Positions 31,325 through 42,051 of a stretch of DNA of 64,000 bases are shown piece after piece. The notes below the pieces were generated by a model, which searched no databases, had not been told where the DNA came from, and saw only the letters and a program-made list of their open reading frames with translations. The position numbers were made by a program, and so were the translations under genes. The stretch is taken from NCBI GenBank assembly GCA_963576475.1, contig OY754972.1, forward strand, positions 10,375,062 through 10,439,061, in the 5' to 3' direction. Within the stretch, counting starts at the first letter, position 1; each line of letters starts with the position of its first letter. The stretch is from Molanna angustata. Lineage: Eukaryota; Arthropoda; Insecta; Trichoptera; Molannidae.

Positions 31325-32335
31325 CGAGTATCGGTCACTATAATAGCTAATCGTATACAAGAGTTCAAAATGGTCACTATATATTATAGAGTTTCATCAA
31401 GAATTTCCACCGAGAAGTTAAATAATATTAATGTGAAATAAATACTCTATATTTTTTTTACATATCATGGTAATATATACCATATTGTGTTTAACTTTCA
31501 TCCTGATAAAAAAGTATAATATTTGTACTTATATAACCTTACCCATTATGTATTGTTGTAATGACTTTTCATTTATGAAAATTCGTATACCCTATGCAGG
31601 CGCAGGTAGTAAGTATATACACTTGTCACGAAATATTAAATTATTTTATAACGAATGTCAGGTACGAAGGTAGTTATCTATAATGTCCATATATATAATA
31701 TTTTGGTATTATTTAATTACGTGTCGTTGGTAGGGTGGGGGTGTAGGGAAAATATCGTATAATTATATTATGTATTCTGGTCGGGCTTTCGTTGTGGCTT
31801 TTTTATTACGTTCAAACACACGAATATACAACATAATATTTGAAATCGCCTGGGGAAAAGGAATAATATGCTCGCAAAAATAATACTATTTTCATATTAC
31901 ACCAGGTATGTATCTAAGTACTTACTTAGGTAATTTAAAGGTTCTAAGTATTTATAACAATGTGTTTCTCTCGTTATCGTTTACCTTAAAATAAATAACT
32001 TAAAATACATATTGATCAGAAACATCGAACATTTCTCTAAAACACGTTTGTACCGTCCAGACATCTGAAATAAAAATGCTTAGATGGGTTTGAAGGGTTA
32101 CTTGGCTATGTAAAATAATCTTTTATGAAAAAAACCGTGTTCAATTATCACTGCCTACCCCACGAGGAACATGGCTTTATGGTATTGTTTTATTTTATTA
32201 CTAGCTTTTATGTCCCGCCGTTGGCCAAGAATGTAAATTAGTGAAGGAATAAGCAATCGTTTATATAATATTATCACACAAAATTTTTGCTAATTCGTAC
32301 TATGAAAAGTAGTTAGAAATTTAATTGAGTTTAAG
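31325..32335. other. Unassigned AT-rich stretch
   Basis: One possible short LINE tail relic is CTGCCTACCCCACGAGGAAC near 32150, like the end of the (GTAT)n LINE. No other gene or repeat was recognised. Confidence 0.4.
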
Positions 32336-32820
32336 CGGTGTAAAATGTTCAAGTGATGGCCACAACCCATTTGCTATATATAAGTAAATACAATTTCTGC
32401 AAGCATCGACTATGGGAAATGGTTTTAAATATGACTGATTATAAAGAGAAAACGTTGCAAAGAGTTTGGTTTTGGCCACAACCCCTATTTTTATATTATA
32501 TTGTCATCGAACGCAAATAATGTGTTTTAAATATTTAGTAATTTTGGATGGTGGGAAATGGTTTAAAAATTGATTAAACAAAAGTACTGAAAAGATTCTA
32601 GTGTTGGTCACATCCCATTGGTTTTTATATTTTTGTTTATTATATTTTTGCACAATAAAACTGATAGACTTAAAACTGACATAAAAGTCTACATTACTGA
32701 AGAAGAAGACTTAAACTATGTTAAGAAGAAGACTTAAATAGTTTTTAAGACTTAAATAAATTTGAATATAAACGTTGTGAAGAGTCCAGTAATGGCCACA
32801 ACCCCGATTTTTTTTATATG
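32336..32820. repeat. Degenerate long-period repeat with GGCCACAACCC words
   Basis: ATGGCCACAACCC or variants occur at about 32355, 32473, 32600 and 32792, each preceded by a GAGTTTGG- or GAGTCCAG-like word and followed by T-rich sequence. Spacing is about 119-189 bp. The same GTTGGCCACAACCC word sits at the centre of family A. Confidence 0.55.
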
Positions 32821-32859
32821 TCATCAAAATCAAATGCGTAGTTATTGAAAATTTATTTT

Positions 32860-33047
32860 ATGATCATATTTATTTATTTATTTATATCATCTCGACACTT
32901 ATAAAATCATTTATGAATACTATCCCAACCTCACTAGGACTACGCCTGTTTCGAGGTTGGAGATTTACAATATTATATTGATACATTACATCTACATCCA
33001 TGCAATTAAACAGCATGTTTCCATAAATAGTTAACAATAAGTCACTT
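32860..33047 (-). mobile_element. Minus-strand LINE 3' end with hairpin
   Basis: The T-rich ATTTATTTATTTATATCATC tail complement is followed by a hairpin at 32925-32960: CCAACCTC pairs with GAGGTTGG around ACTAGGACTACGCCTGTTTC. The coding part was not found. It is interrupted at 33048 by the next LINE insertion. Confidence 0.6.
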
Positions 33048-33061
33048 AATAACAAAACATT

Positions 33062-33262
33062 CATCATCATCATCACTGGCTCTACAGCCCGTTGTGGACC
33101 TTGGCCTCCTCCAGCATTCGTCGCCATCTTCCTCTATCCTGACAGGCACTCCTCCAATCCCTTATTCCAACTGCTTCTACGTCCCGCTGCACACCATCCA
33201 TCCATCGGAGTTTGGGTCTACCGACACTACGTCTACCTTGGGGCTTTAAATGAATGATCCAA
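33062..33262 (-). pseudogene. LINE C-terminal fragment with (ATG)n tail and 14-bp TSD
   Basis: The TSD AATAACAAAACATT is exact at 33048-33061 and 33263-33276. Minus-strand translation: LKPQGRRSVGRPKLRWMDG, VQRDVEAVGIRDWRSACQDR, GRWRRMLEEAKVHNGL and a stop. Then comes non-coding CCACAACGGGCTGTAGAGCC and a TGATGATGATGATGA tail at the left edge. It is open only because it is so short. Confidence 0.9.
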
Positions 33263-33589
33263 AATAACAAAACATTAACAAAACATTAGTTATAACAAAA
33301 GGAAGAATAAACAGGAGTGAAATAAAACAAAAAAAATGGCAATAATAAAATTATAATAAAAACCATAAATACATATACATAAGTTCCCACAACATAAAAA
33401 AAGTTTTCTTTTAAAAGCTGCAAGTTAGTTGTTTAGAATATCGATTGCATATTTATCGATAGAATTATACAATTTGCAACTGCGTGTGATAATAGTTTTG
33501 CGCATAATTATATCCAGAATATAATTTTATTAATTTTATATATTTCTATCCAAAACCTTGCAGTTAATATAAGCATATACATAGTAATT

Positions 33590-33817
33590 TTATTTTATTA
33601 TATAACTACTTCTCGAGTATCTAACAGGTACTATTTCAAATATTAATTTAACACGCACCTAATAACAAGTTAACACATTCTGGAGACTTGCGATATTAAT
33701 TGTCTCACAGATCCAGACTGAAAATACAATTAAAAACTGTGTCTCCACCGGGAATCGAACCCGGGACCTTTGGATCAGAAGTATAAACCAAACCAACTGA
33801 ACCACGACGGCCGACAA
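33590..33817 (-). mobile_element. SINE2 copy, near full length
   Basis: On the minus strand it opens with a tRNA-like head (GTGGTTCAGTTGGTTTGG, then GTCCCGGGTTCGATTCCCGG). The body follows: GGAGACACAGTTTTTAATTG, TTCAGTCTGGATCTGTGAGA, CTCCAGAATGTGTTAACTTG. It ends ACTCGAGAAGTAG and an A/T-rich AATAAAATAAAA tail. Relatives: 62565-62695 and the chimera at 21066-21380. Confidence 0.85.
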
Positions 33818-34129
33818 TAAATATATTATGTATTTAAAAAGTAAATATAAGTTATTTCATTTCTAATGAATAACATTTTATTATTTCACTTGTGCTTACA
33901 TAGCTTAAGCTATCTCTTTTGTTACGAGCCCCATCAATAGGCAAAGCCTGTGCTAAGGTGTGCTAGTTTAATGTTATTGTCCAGTATGTTGTTTATTTAT
34001 TCATAAATTTGGTTTTTTTCATATTTCTTTTAGGGCAACAGGTACTATGTAAAATATTAACCAAACCGAACATTCGAACAAACTATTCGGTTTTGAGTAT
34101 ATTTAGGGTTTATTTTGATCATAGCCGAA

Positions 34130-34212
34130 GGTGGCCGATGCCGAAGGTTCTGTAGGACAAGAGTTCGTGGTTCCCTCTGCCTTCCTTGCTAAGAATATGG
34201 CGTGATGGTATC
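34130..34212 (+). mobile_element. 3' relic of the (GTAT)n LINE
   Basis: GGTTCCCTCTGCCTTCCTTG and ATATGGCGTGATGGTAT match the last coding bases and stop of that LINE (SVLSAYPVRDMA region). Only about 60 bp remain. Confidence 0.55.
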
Positions 34213-34429
34213 CTTAAAAGCATTTTTCACTTTCAAAGAAGTAAAGTGAACTTACTTGTTCCATCGAGGATATTAAAAATAACATTTTAGTACTCACTTA
34301 CATAAAGTATGTCGAGTGCCTTATGATATCGCTGATTGAATGCGTTACCATCACAACTTTGAAAAATGTGTTTTTCTAAGAGTCAACACTTGGAATCACA
34401 TCCCATCGAAATGGAATCATCCTTACCCA

Positions 34430-34940
34430 TAACACTTAAATTTGTCTCCTTATCATATTTTCATGAAATTAATTTTGTTAAATTATTTCTGATTTTAACA
34501 TTTTATCATGAAAACGTGATAATTTTTCAATGCCATTTTATTTAAGTGATGTTCTTTTTTAGTAATTTGAAAATAAAAATATCAAATTTAATGTTCCACG
34601 AGCTTGGACATATTTGACAGTTTAAAAAAATGGAAGCCAGATCAGATATCTTTTAAAATCCAATGGGTTCTAAGAGAGTATTTGATATACAAATTTGCAA
34701 AATTTGAAAAGAATCGAATGAGTGCTTACTTTAGTCTATAATCGATAATGAAGAATAAACACGCCCTATATAGTGCATAGTACATAGCACACACAGATAA
34801 ATTGTGATGAAACATTCAGAATACAGTCTCAACATGTTATGATACTAGTTGATAATCTGCAATACAAAATAACCCTAAAAAATGCGAATTCATAATTTCC
34901 CACTATATTCCTTGAGGAAGTGAGGAGTAAAAATAATGAT
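34430..34940 (-). mobile_element. Family A foldback, right arm
   Basis: It reads TTTCATGAAATTAATTTTGT through AGTCTATAATCGATAATGAA, AACATGTTATGATACTAGTT, and ends GGAAGTGAGGAGTAAAAA. No left arm is present. Confidence 0.75.
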
Positions 34941-35208
34941 TATACTATTGTTTAATAAAATAAAACGCATATCACATTTTGACATTGTTTTCAATAAAAA
35001 AAATTTCACTTGTGTTGGTATTACACTTACACAGCGTATAATTTGATAAAAGTCCCGTTCCCTCGTGTGGGAACTTGTGTTGTGTCGCGTGCCAAACAAT
35101 CGGGAATTTTAGTAGGTATGTATTCCACAAGCTGCTGGTGAAATCTGTGCCAGTATCAACTTACATAATCTTCTAAGTCTGTATGTTTATTTGTCCGCGT
35201 AACGCAAC

Positions 35209-35622
35209 CATTAAGGCCGCACACCAACTGAGAAATCGTACTTCTCGCACTGAAGTAGAAGCGGTGGGGTTCGTTCCGCCATACATTTTGTACGACCTGA
35301 CGAAATAGGAACGACGTACGCGACAATATGAACGATATATTTTTTAAATCTAGACGTACATTTAAAAATCTGAAAAGTGTTTATTTATTTTATATTCTTA
35401 TTATTTAATTTTATTTGGAAACAACTTTTTTTCATTAATACATCATAATGCATTAACATCATGTTGAACAACATTTTTGCTAAATTATAGTTAAACATTT
35501 GACAATGTTCACCAAAGACAAGTCTTTAGTTTCAAGACGATATGATGTCAGTAGTATTAGCAGAGTAAACGAGGAAACCCCAATGCGACTAATCACATTT
35601 GAATTCCTGTGCGGTCTTAATG
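35209..35622. mobile_element. Family G, complete TIR element
   Basis: TTAAGGCCGCACACCAA at the left and TTGAATTCCTGTGCGGTCTTAA at the right (shown as read on the plus strand) are inverted repeats of about 13-16 bp with one or two mismatches. Both ends abut TTAA. It is about 414 bp with no protein. TTAA targets are typical of piggyBac-like elements, but the termini do not clearly match, so I leave the class open. Confidence 0.6.
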
Positions 35623-35627
35623 TATCT

Positions 35628-35779
35628 GTGTGCCTAGTCAACGTGTCAATTTAGCGATACAAAAGAAAAGATAACTCAATGCATGGAAGTGACAGTTGCC
35701 TGTCACGTGACATCTGTCACTCCATACATTGAGTTATCTTTTCTTTTCCATCGCTAAATTGACACGGGGGTAGGCGCAT
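35628..35779. mobile_element. Palindromic MITE family K, copy 2
   Basis: GTGTCAATTTAGCGAT is mirrored by ATCGCTAAATTGACAC. The core ATGGAAGTGACAGTTGCC with GTCACGTGAC and CACTCCATACATTGAGTTAT is the same hairpin as at 30485-30650. It lies about 5 bp from the end of family G. Confidence 0.85.
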
Positions 35780-36164
35780 ATTGAGGTAAGAAGAGGTAGG
35801 TAGGTAAATATCAGGAGAGCATATATTAATAAGGAATTGAATGATGCGATCATAAATAAGGTTTAGCAGGGCTACTAGTAAAATTGATTAAGATTACATT
35901 GAGACATTGCAAATCTTAATTAAATTAGGCTAATTAGGTAATTGCGTTAATTTATAAAAAGAATGATAGAGTAAGATAAGATTATGATTGAGTACTGATA
36001 AAACTCATTAAGATCGTAGCCCTTCTGATACAGGAGCACATGGAATAAGGTAGGAAAAAACAAAACAATATATGATATACTAGTGAACACCCGGCAAACT
36101 TCGTATTGCCTGTATAATTAAAAATTGTCCTCCATAACCACCCGTCGCTTCAGACTCTTCAATA

Positions 36165-37490
36165 CCCCCCATCCCTTCAGTACTTCCCGTCCCTTCAGTA
36201 CCTTCCGTCCCTTCAGTACCTCCCGTCCCTTCAGTACCTCCCGTCCCTTCAGTTACTCCCGTCCCTTCAGTTACTCCCGTCCCTTCAGTTATTCCCGTCC
36301 CTTCAGTTACTCCCGTCCCTTCAGTTACCCCCGTCCCTTCAGTTACTCCCGTCCCTTCAGTTACTCCCGTCCCTTCAGTTACTCCCGTCCCTTCAGTTAC
36401 TCCCGTCCCTTCAGTTACTCCCGTCCCTTCAGTTACTCCCGTCCCTTCAGTTACTCCCGTCCCTTCAGTTACTCCCGTCCCTTCAGTACCTCCCGTCCCT
36501 TCAGTTCCTTCCGTCCCTTCAGTACCTCCCGTCCCTTCAGTACCTCCCGTCCCTTCAGTACCTCCCTCAGTTACTCCCGTTCCTTCAGTTACTCCCGTCC
36601 CTTCAGTTACTCCCGTCCCTTCAGTTACTCCCGTCCCTTCAGTTACTCCCGTCCCTTCAGTTACTCCCGTCCCTTCAGTTACTCCCGTCCCTTCAGTTAC
36701 TCCCGTCCCTTCAGTTACTCCCGTCCCTTCAGTTACTCCCGTCCCTTCAGTTACTCCCGTCCCTTCAGTACCTTCCGTCCCTTCAGTACCTCCCGTCCCT
36801 TCAGTACCTCCCGTCCCTTCAGTTACTCCCGTCCCTTCAGTTACTCCCGTCCCTTCAGTTATTCCCGTCCCTTCAGTTACTCCCGTCCCTTCAGTTACCC
36901 CCGTCCCTTCAGTTACTCCCGTCCCTTCAGTTACTCCCGTCCCTTCAGTTACTCCCGTCCCTTCAGTTACTCCCGTCCCTTCAGTTACTCCCGTCCCTTC
37001 AGTTACTCCCGTCCCTTCAGTTACTCCCGTCCCTTCAGTTACTCCCGTCCCTTCAGTTACTCCCGTCCCTTCAGTACCTCCCGTCCCTTCAGTTCCTTCC
37101 GTCCCTTCAGTTCCTTCCGTCCCTTCAGTACCTCCCGTCCCTTCAGTACCTCCCGTCCCTTCAGTACCTCCCTCAGTTACTCCCGTTCCTTCAGTTACTC
37201 CCGTCCCTTCAGTTACTCCCGTCCCTTCAGTTACTCCCGTCCCTTCAGTTACTCCCGTCCCTTCAGTTACTCCCGTCCCTTCAGTTACTCCCGTCCCTTC
37301 AGTTACTCCCGTCCCTTCAGTTACTCCCGTCCCTTCAGTTACTCCCGTCCCTTCAGTTACTCCCGTCCCTTCAGTTACTCCCGTCCCTTCAGTTACTCCC
37401 GTACCTTCAGTTACTCCCGTCCCTTCAGTTACTCCCGTCCCTTCATTACCTCCCGTCCCTTCATTACCTCCCGTCCCTTCATTACCTCCC
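36165..37490. repeat. 18-bp minisatellite, about 74 units, with higher-order structure
   Basis: The unit is CCCTTCAGTTACTCCCGT with variants (GTACCT, GTTCCT, GTACCTT). A block order including the deletion junction CCTCCCTCAGTTACTC occurs twice (about 36561 and 37167). The word GTACCTTCCGTCC also occurs twice (about 36199 and 36769), so a block of about 570-606 bp was duplicated. One frame (36125-37552, 475 codons) reads RPFSYS repeats only because 18 is divisible by 3. I do not regard it as a gene. Confidence 0.93.
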
Positions 37491-37975
37491 GGTCATACGC
37501 TCGACAATTCATCAAAGTTTCATTGAAATTGATTGAACGGTTCCAAGGATAGTCTACCTTCATCGGTAAAATGACCTGATACCCGATGAAGAAGAAGAAG
37601 AAGATTTTTTTTAATCCAGAAACCATCCCGGTCATACGCTCGACAATTCACCAAAGTTTCATTGCAATCGGATGAACGGTTCTCAGGATAGTCCACCTTC
37701 ATCGGTAAAATGACCTGATACCCGATGAAGAAGAAGAAGAAGAAAATATTTTAAATTCAGAAATCATCCCGGGCATACGATCGACAATTCACCAAAGTTT
37801 AATTGCAATCGGATGAACGGTTCCCAGGATAGTCCACCTTCATAGGTAAAATGACCTAAAACTCGATGAAGAAGAAGAAGAAGTTAAAATTTTTTGATCC
37901 AGAAACCATCCCGGGCATACTCTCGACAACTCACCAAAGTTTCATCGCAATCGGATGAACGGTTTAGGAGCGCAT
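37488..37975. repeat. 141-bp tandem repeat, about 3.5 units
   Basis: Units begin CCCGGTCATACG or CCCGGGCATAC at about 37488, 37627, 37768 and 37910. Each holds CAATTCACCAAAGTTTCATT, CGGATGAACGGTT, CACCTTCATCGGTAAAATGA and a GAAGAAGAAG run. The last unit runs into the tail of element L. Confidence 0.9.
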
Positions 37976-38182
37976 TCAACACATACATGATACATACATA
38001 GATACAAACATTCAAATTTATAATATAGATATATCGAGGCTATATAACCTAAATGTATTAAGTCATATTTTATTAATTTATAGTTAGTTCGTCTAAACTA
38101 TTTGTATTTATGAAATAAATAAAATATAAAACTTGCATTTCGGTAGAATAAATCACTTAATAATATCTAGTTCAAATGACTA

Positions 38183-38372
38183 AGGCTGGGTTGTTTCAAC
38201 AAAAGTAACGGTAATAGTATACTTAAAATGATTTCGTTAAATTGTTGAAAAATTCGTTGTTTGACGGCATTAGATTTCAATGAAACAACCAAAACTTTTG
38301 AATAATTTTATGAAATCAAAATATTCTAACTATACTTTTACTTTAACCTTTGTTCGAGAAACACACCCTATA
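38183..38372. mobile_element. Foldback MITE with imperfect 40-bp TIRs
   Basis: GGGTTGTTTCAACAAAAGTA at the left aligns, with small gaps, to GGGTGTGTTTCTCGAACAAA read from the right end on the minus strand. Both continue GTAATAGTATA / GTAAAAGTATA. Length is about 190 bp. No TSD is certain. Confidence 0.65.
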
Positions 38373-38734
38373 AGAGCATTTTAGTTGTATACCGAAGAAT
38401 TCACGAAGTAAGTTCCGTCTGCCAGCTAAACATAAAGTGCGGTAGGTCATATATAACATTAAATTCCGTCATTTTGGACGGGTTATAACTAGTATTATTA
38501 TTATGTGTCTGGCGCCTGAACTCCCGTACTTGTGATTTTATTAATATTTAAAAGTTATTATCTCCGAAAGCGAAATTCCAGCGGCCGTGTTATCAAGCGA
38601 AAATTTAATCCCACCCCTCATCCCTTTTGAATATTACAAAGCCGCCCCCGATATATGTACTTACAATCTTGTTTTACTACGGTATAATGTCATAGTTCAT
38701 AATTCACTTTTACTAAATAATATATCGTATCGAT

Positions 38735-38835
38735 AGGTCGATGGCAGAACGACTTATGCACTGGTCTAGAAATCCAGTGGATCTACATTCGAATTCGGTC
38801 TGGACCTGCAGGCCAAGTCAGTAAAAAAGTCGAGA
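38735..38835 (+). mobile_element. Degraded SINE1 head
   Basis: GGTCGATGGCAGAACGACTT and CTGGTCTAGAAATCCAGTGG are recognisable. The B box is altered (CATTCGAATTCGG), and the body is absent. Confidence 0.6.
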
Positions 38836-38849
38836 TCCGACAACGTATC

Positions 38850-40395
38850 GCCGCTCTTCTCGCCATGTTACGCCCGTGACGACAATTCGTAGTCACTAAG
38901 CGCTGTCGAGTTCGTAAACGCACTTATTAGTATTTGTCGCCGTTAGGCTGGCTTACGGTACATTTTTGAATTATCATTTATGGCAATACCTACACAATAT
39001 TTTCCCCATGATTTGAATAAATGTCAAATTTGTTTACATAAATTTGTTAAATAAATATAATATGGTCATATTTTTAAGCACGAAAGCAAGTTATACGATT
39101 AAATTAAGTTTCTTTTGTGTTTATTGAATGTTTTGAGAGTAATTTTAAAAATTATTTTAAATTATATTTCGATTAATTTACATATCAAGTGTGATGACAG
39201 CAGCGTGTTATTTTTTTTACTAAAAACTACGCCGAATTATCTTTTGTAAAGTGTTAAAATACATATGTGATAAAATAGCTTACAAGAATACTTTCTCAAA
39301 ATCAAAAATTATTTCAAATCTATACCTACGGAAAACATTTACGGACGCATATTTCCAATAAATATATAACCATATAAATCTTTTGTTACTCGGTTATTAG
39401 CAATAAATGAATTACGCGGAATATTTAAGAGGTTTGAAGAATCTCTTAAACGACGTCGTTTAACCCGTTTATATAATTATTCTCAATATAAATATGAAAT
39501 TCGGCATTGTTCGCGTAAAAATGACATTTAATTCAACATGGCGGCGTATGATCTCGTCTATCGACTCGATGTCGACCCAATCTCGCCGTCAAATAAGTGG
39601 GCGAGAATGATTCGATGCTATATCTGCTTAGTGACTACCAAAACTGTCAAAATATCGACTAGTCGATATTTATTATTATTATTATTTGATTCGTCTGCCG
39701 GCAGACGCTTGTCAAGAAGTCAACTGAAAACACGGCATTAAAAATTAATTTGGTCATAACTTTGTTTGTCTAAAAATTAAAGGTCGCGTGTTCAACTCGC
39801 GATAATTATCCTCTTAACACTATATTGTGCGGACTCCACACACATATTATAAAAACTTAGTTCGCTTTACTCTACCTCTTCTGATCTCTTCTTGGAACAG
39901 GTGAAACCGATTCACAATATAATGATCGATTCCTTTAAATATGCATAAATACACAATGGATATTTAGATTCATTTTTGTTTCACACTGGGCTCATTCCCA
40001 TGACTAGTGTCACCGCCCAATAATTTGATAACCTCGAACCCAACTAGGTATATTTTTTATAGTACCTATTGTGTGAATATTTGAATATCATTAATATGTA
40101 AATATTCGTTTATTTCGAGTAAAGTTAAAGTTGGAGTGAGAAAATATTCGTTAAAGTAAATCAATAGCTTCTCACCGTTATTATTTGTTTCGTTCCGGTA
40201 CAATAATAAAAATATTAGTTCAGTTTAGTTTTTCTTCAAATTATAAAAAAAGGTCTTTTGCCTAACGATTCGTCTCTTAAAATGATCTTATTGCGATTAA
40301 ATGAGGATCAAAAAATTAATATCTGACAAGCAGGAAACATGGCCCTGGGCGACTTTTATTTCATTATTTTGAAGAGCAAATGTCATAAATTAACT
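38850..40395. other. Low-content stretch with two perfect palindromes
   Basis: AAATATCGACTAGTCGATATTT is a perfect 22-bp palindrome at 39650-39671, and CGTCTGCCGGCAGACG a 16-bp one at 39692-39707. The surrounding 39535-39745 is less AT-rich with an open frame of 67 codons (MAAYDLVYRLDVDPISPS start). I cannot assign it to a gene. Confidence 0.45.
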
Positions 40396-40404
40396 TTTCT
40401 TTCT

Positions 40405-40560
40405 TATTTATTTATTTATTATACGGCATAAGCCTTTTACAAAAAAATCATGGTTATACACTATACAGTGCATACACTGTATAAATAATCATAATTTTAC
40501 AGTGCATATAAATAAAGTTCGTATAGATATAAAAGATAAGATAGAAAGAAAGAGTTATAC
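40405..40560 (-). mobile_element. Minus-strand LINE 3' end, short
   Basis: TTATTTATTTATTATACGGC is the complement of an A-rich tail. The small palindromic block ACAGTGCATACACTGTATAA lies at about 40466. No coding sequence is left. Confidence 0.45.
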
Positions 40561-40564
40561 AAAA

Positions 40565-41098
40565 AATATAGAATATACATATATGAAATGAAATTGAGAT
40601 ATAAAAATATAGAATATACATATATGAAATGAAATTGAGATATAAAAATATAGAATATACATATATGAAATGAAATTGAGATATAAAAATATAGAATATA
40701 CATATATGAAATGAAATTGAGATATAAAAATATAGAATATACATATATGAAATGAAATTGAGATATAAAAATATAGAATATACATATATGAAATGAAATT
40801 GAGATATAAAAATATAGAATATACATATATGAAATGAAATTGAGATATAAAAATATAGAATATACATATATGAAATGAAATTGAGATATAAAAATATAGA
40901 ATATACATATATGAAATGAAATTGAGATATAAAAATATAGAATATACATATATGAAATGAAATTGAGATATAAAAATATAGAATATACATATATGAAATG
41001 AAATTGAGATATAAAAATATAGAATATACATATATGAAATGAAATTGAGATATAAAAATATAGAATATACATATATGAAATGAAATTGAGATATAAAA
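40565..41098. repeat. 41-bp tandem array, 13 units
   Basis: GAATATACAT occurs every 41 bp from 40571 to 41063. Units look identical. Since 41 is not a multiple of 3, all three minus-strand frames cycle through the same 41-residue pattern (FHICIFYIFISQ and so on). The long overlapping minus frames of 158-235 codons are artefacts. Confidence 0.95.
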
Positions 41099-41300
41099 AA
41101 TCGAATGAGTACTTTAGTCTATAATAATCGATAAAGTAAAATAAATACGACGTACGCCGCATACAGCACAGATACATCGTGATGTATCTTTCCAATCTCA
41201 GCATGATACTAGTTGATAATCTACAGTAAAAAAATACCCTTAAAAATTGCGAAATTATAACTCCCCACTATATCCCCTTAGGTTAGTGAGGAGTAAAACA
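41099..41300 (-). mobile_element. Family A foldback, right-arm end fused to the array
   Basis: ATCGAATGAGTACTTTAGTC starts directly at the array edge. It continues to AATCTCAGCATGATACTAGT and ends TTAGTGAGGAGTAAAAC. The part of the arm that should lie to the left is replaced by the 41-bp array. Confidence 0.75.
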
Positions 41301-41544
41301 TAATTCATCAAAGGGTAGGTACAAAGTTTTCTTTTCACATTGCATTGCAAAGTGTAATTGTTTGATTACCTACATCCCATTTATATTGTTTCACAGTAGA
41401 TTATATATTTTTCTTTAACATGTTCTGTAGGTATTTAATTTAAAATAACTGCGTTTGACATTACATTTTTGACATTGGCAGTATGAAAATTAACAACCTA
41501 TGGTTTGAAGTTAAATATTTTCTTATCTAATTTTAGTGTGTTTT

Positions 41545-41635
41545 TGTATAATCTTCGCCAAACATCTCCCTCCCTCTCTGCTCCATCTATCCATCTCAGC
41601 TTTGGCCTGTCGACGTTTCTTCTGCACAATATATG
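41545..41635 (-). pseudogene. Short LINE C-terminal fragment
   Basis: Minus-strand translation gives RRNVDRPKLRWIDGAEREGD then VWRRL, the GRPxLRWxDG block seen in the other LINE tails. About 80 bp remain and no TSD was found. Confidence 0.6.
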
Positions 41636-42051
41636 ATACAACAAAGATAGTTAAAAATACGCTTCAACGTAATTATTTGAAGTTTTAATAATGAATCCGT
41701 AACGGAACAGCATAATTCCATCCTTAACTTATCATCTACCGTACAGTGTCTTACTTCTTGATTGGCGACATTTTTTTTTGCTATACCGGCATCCGGTATT
41801 GCTATTACTATTAACATTCGCGTGTCACAGATAATATGTAGGTACGCAATTATATTATTTTTTTCTACTTATTATTAAGAAACTTGTTAATTATATTGGC
41901 TATTCGTACTGCAACCAAATATTTTATTTTAACTATTGCGATGAACATTCACTCGATAAATTAATGTTGAAAATACTTATGGTTCCTATTTTTTTGATAA
42001 TACACTAACTGACTAACATATTTGATAAATTTGATTCCAAGCGTTGTGGTA

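Larger units (their letters stand above)
36074..38030 (+). mobile_element. Dispersed element L, swollen by tandem arrays
   Basis: The head ACTAGTGAACACCCGGCAAA continuing CTTCGTATTGCCTGTATAAT recurs at 63957-64000, which defines it as a dispersed family. The tail has TTTCATCGCAATCGGATGAA, CGGTTTAGGAGCGCATTC, then ACATACATGATACATACATA and TTTATAATATAGAT. Between head and tail lie the 18-bp and 141-bp arrays. No transposase or polymerase is present. The class is not recognised. Confidence 0.75.

Noticed and set aside
36125..37552. 475-codon frame of RPFSYS repeats
   Set aside because: The frame stays open only because the unit is 18 bp. The array lies inside a dispersed element, and the start and end are transposon sequence.
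40497..41204. Minus-strand frame of 235 codons rich in F, Y and I
   Set aside because: It is the 41-bp array read in rotating register; all three frames give the same peptide cycle, so it is not a gene.
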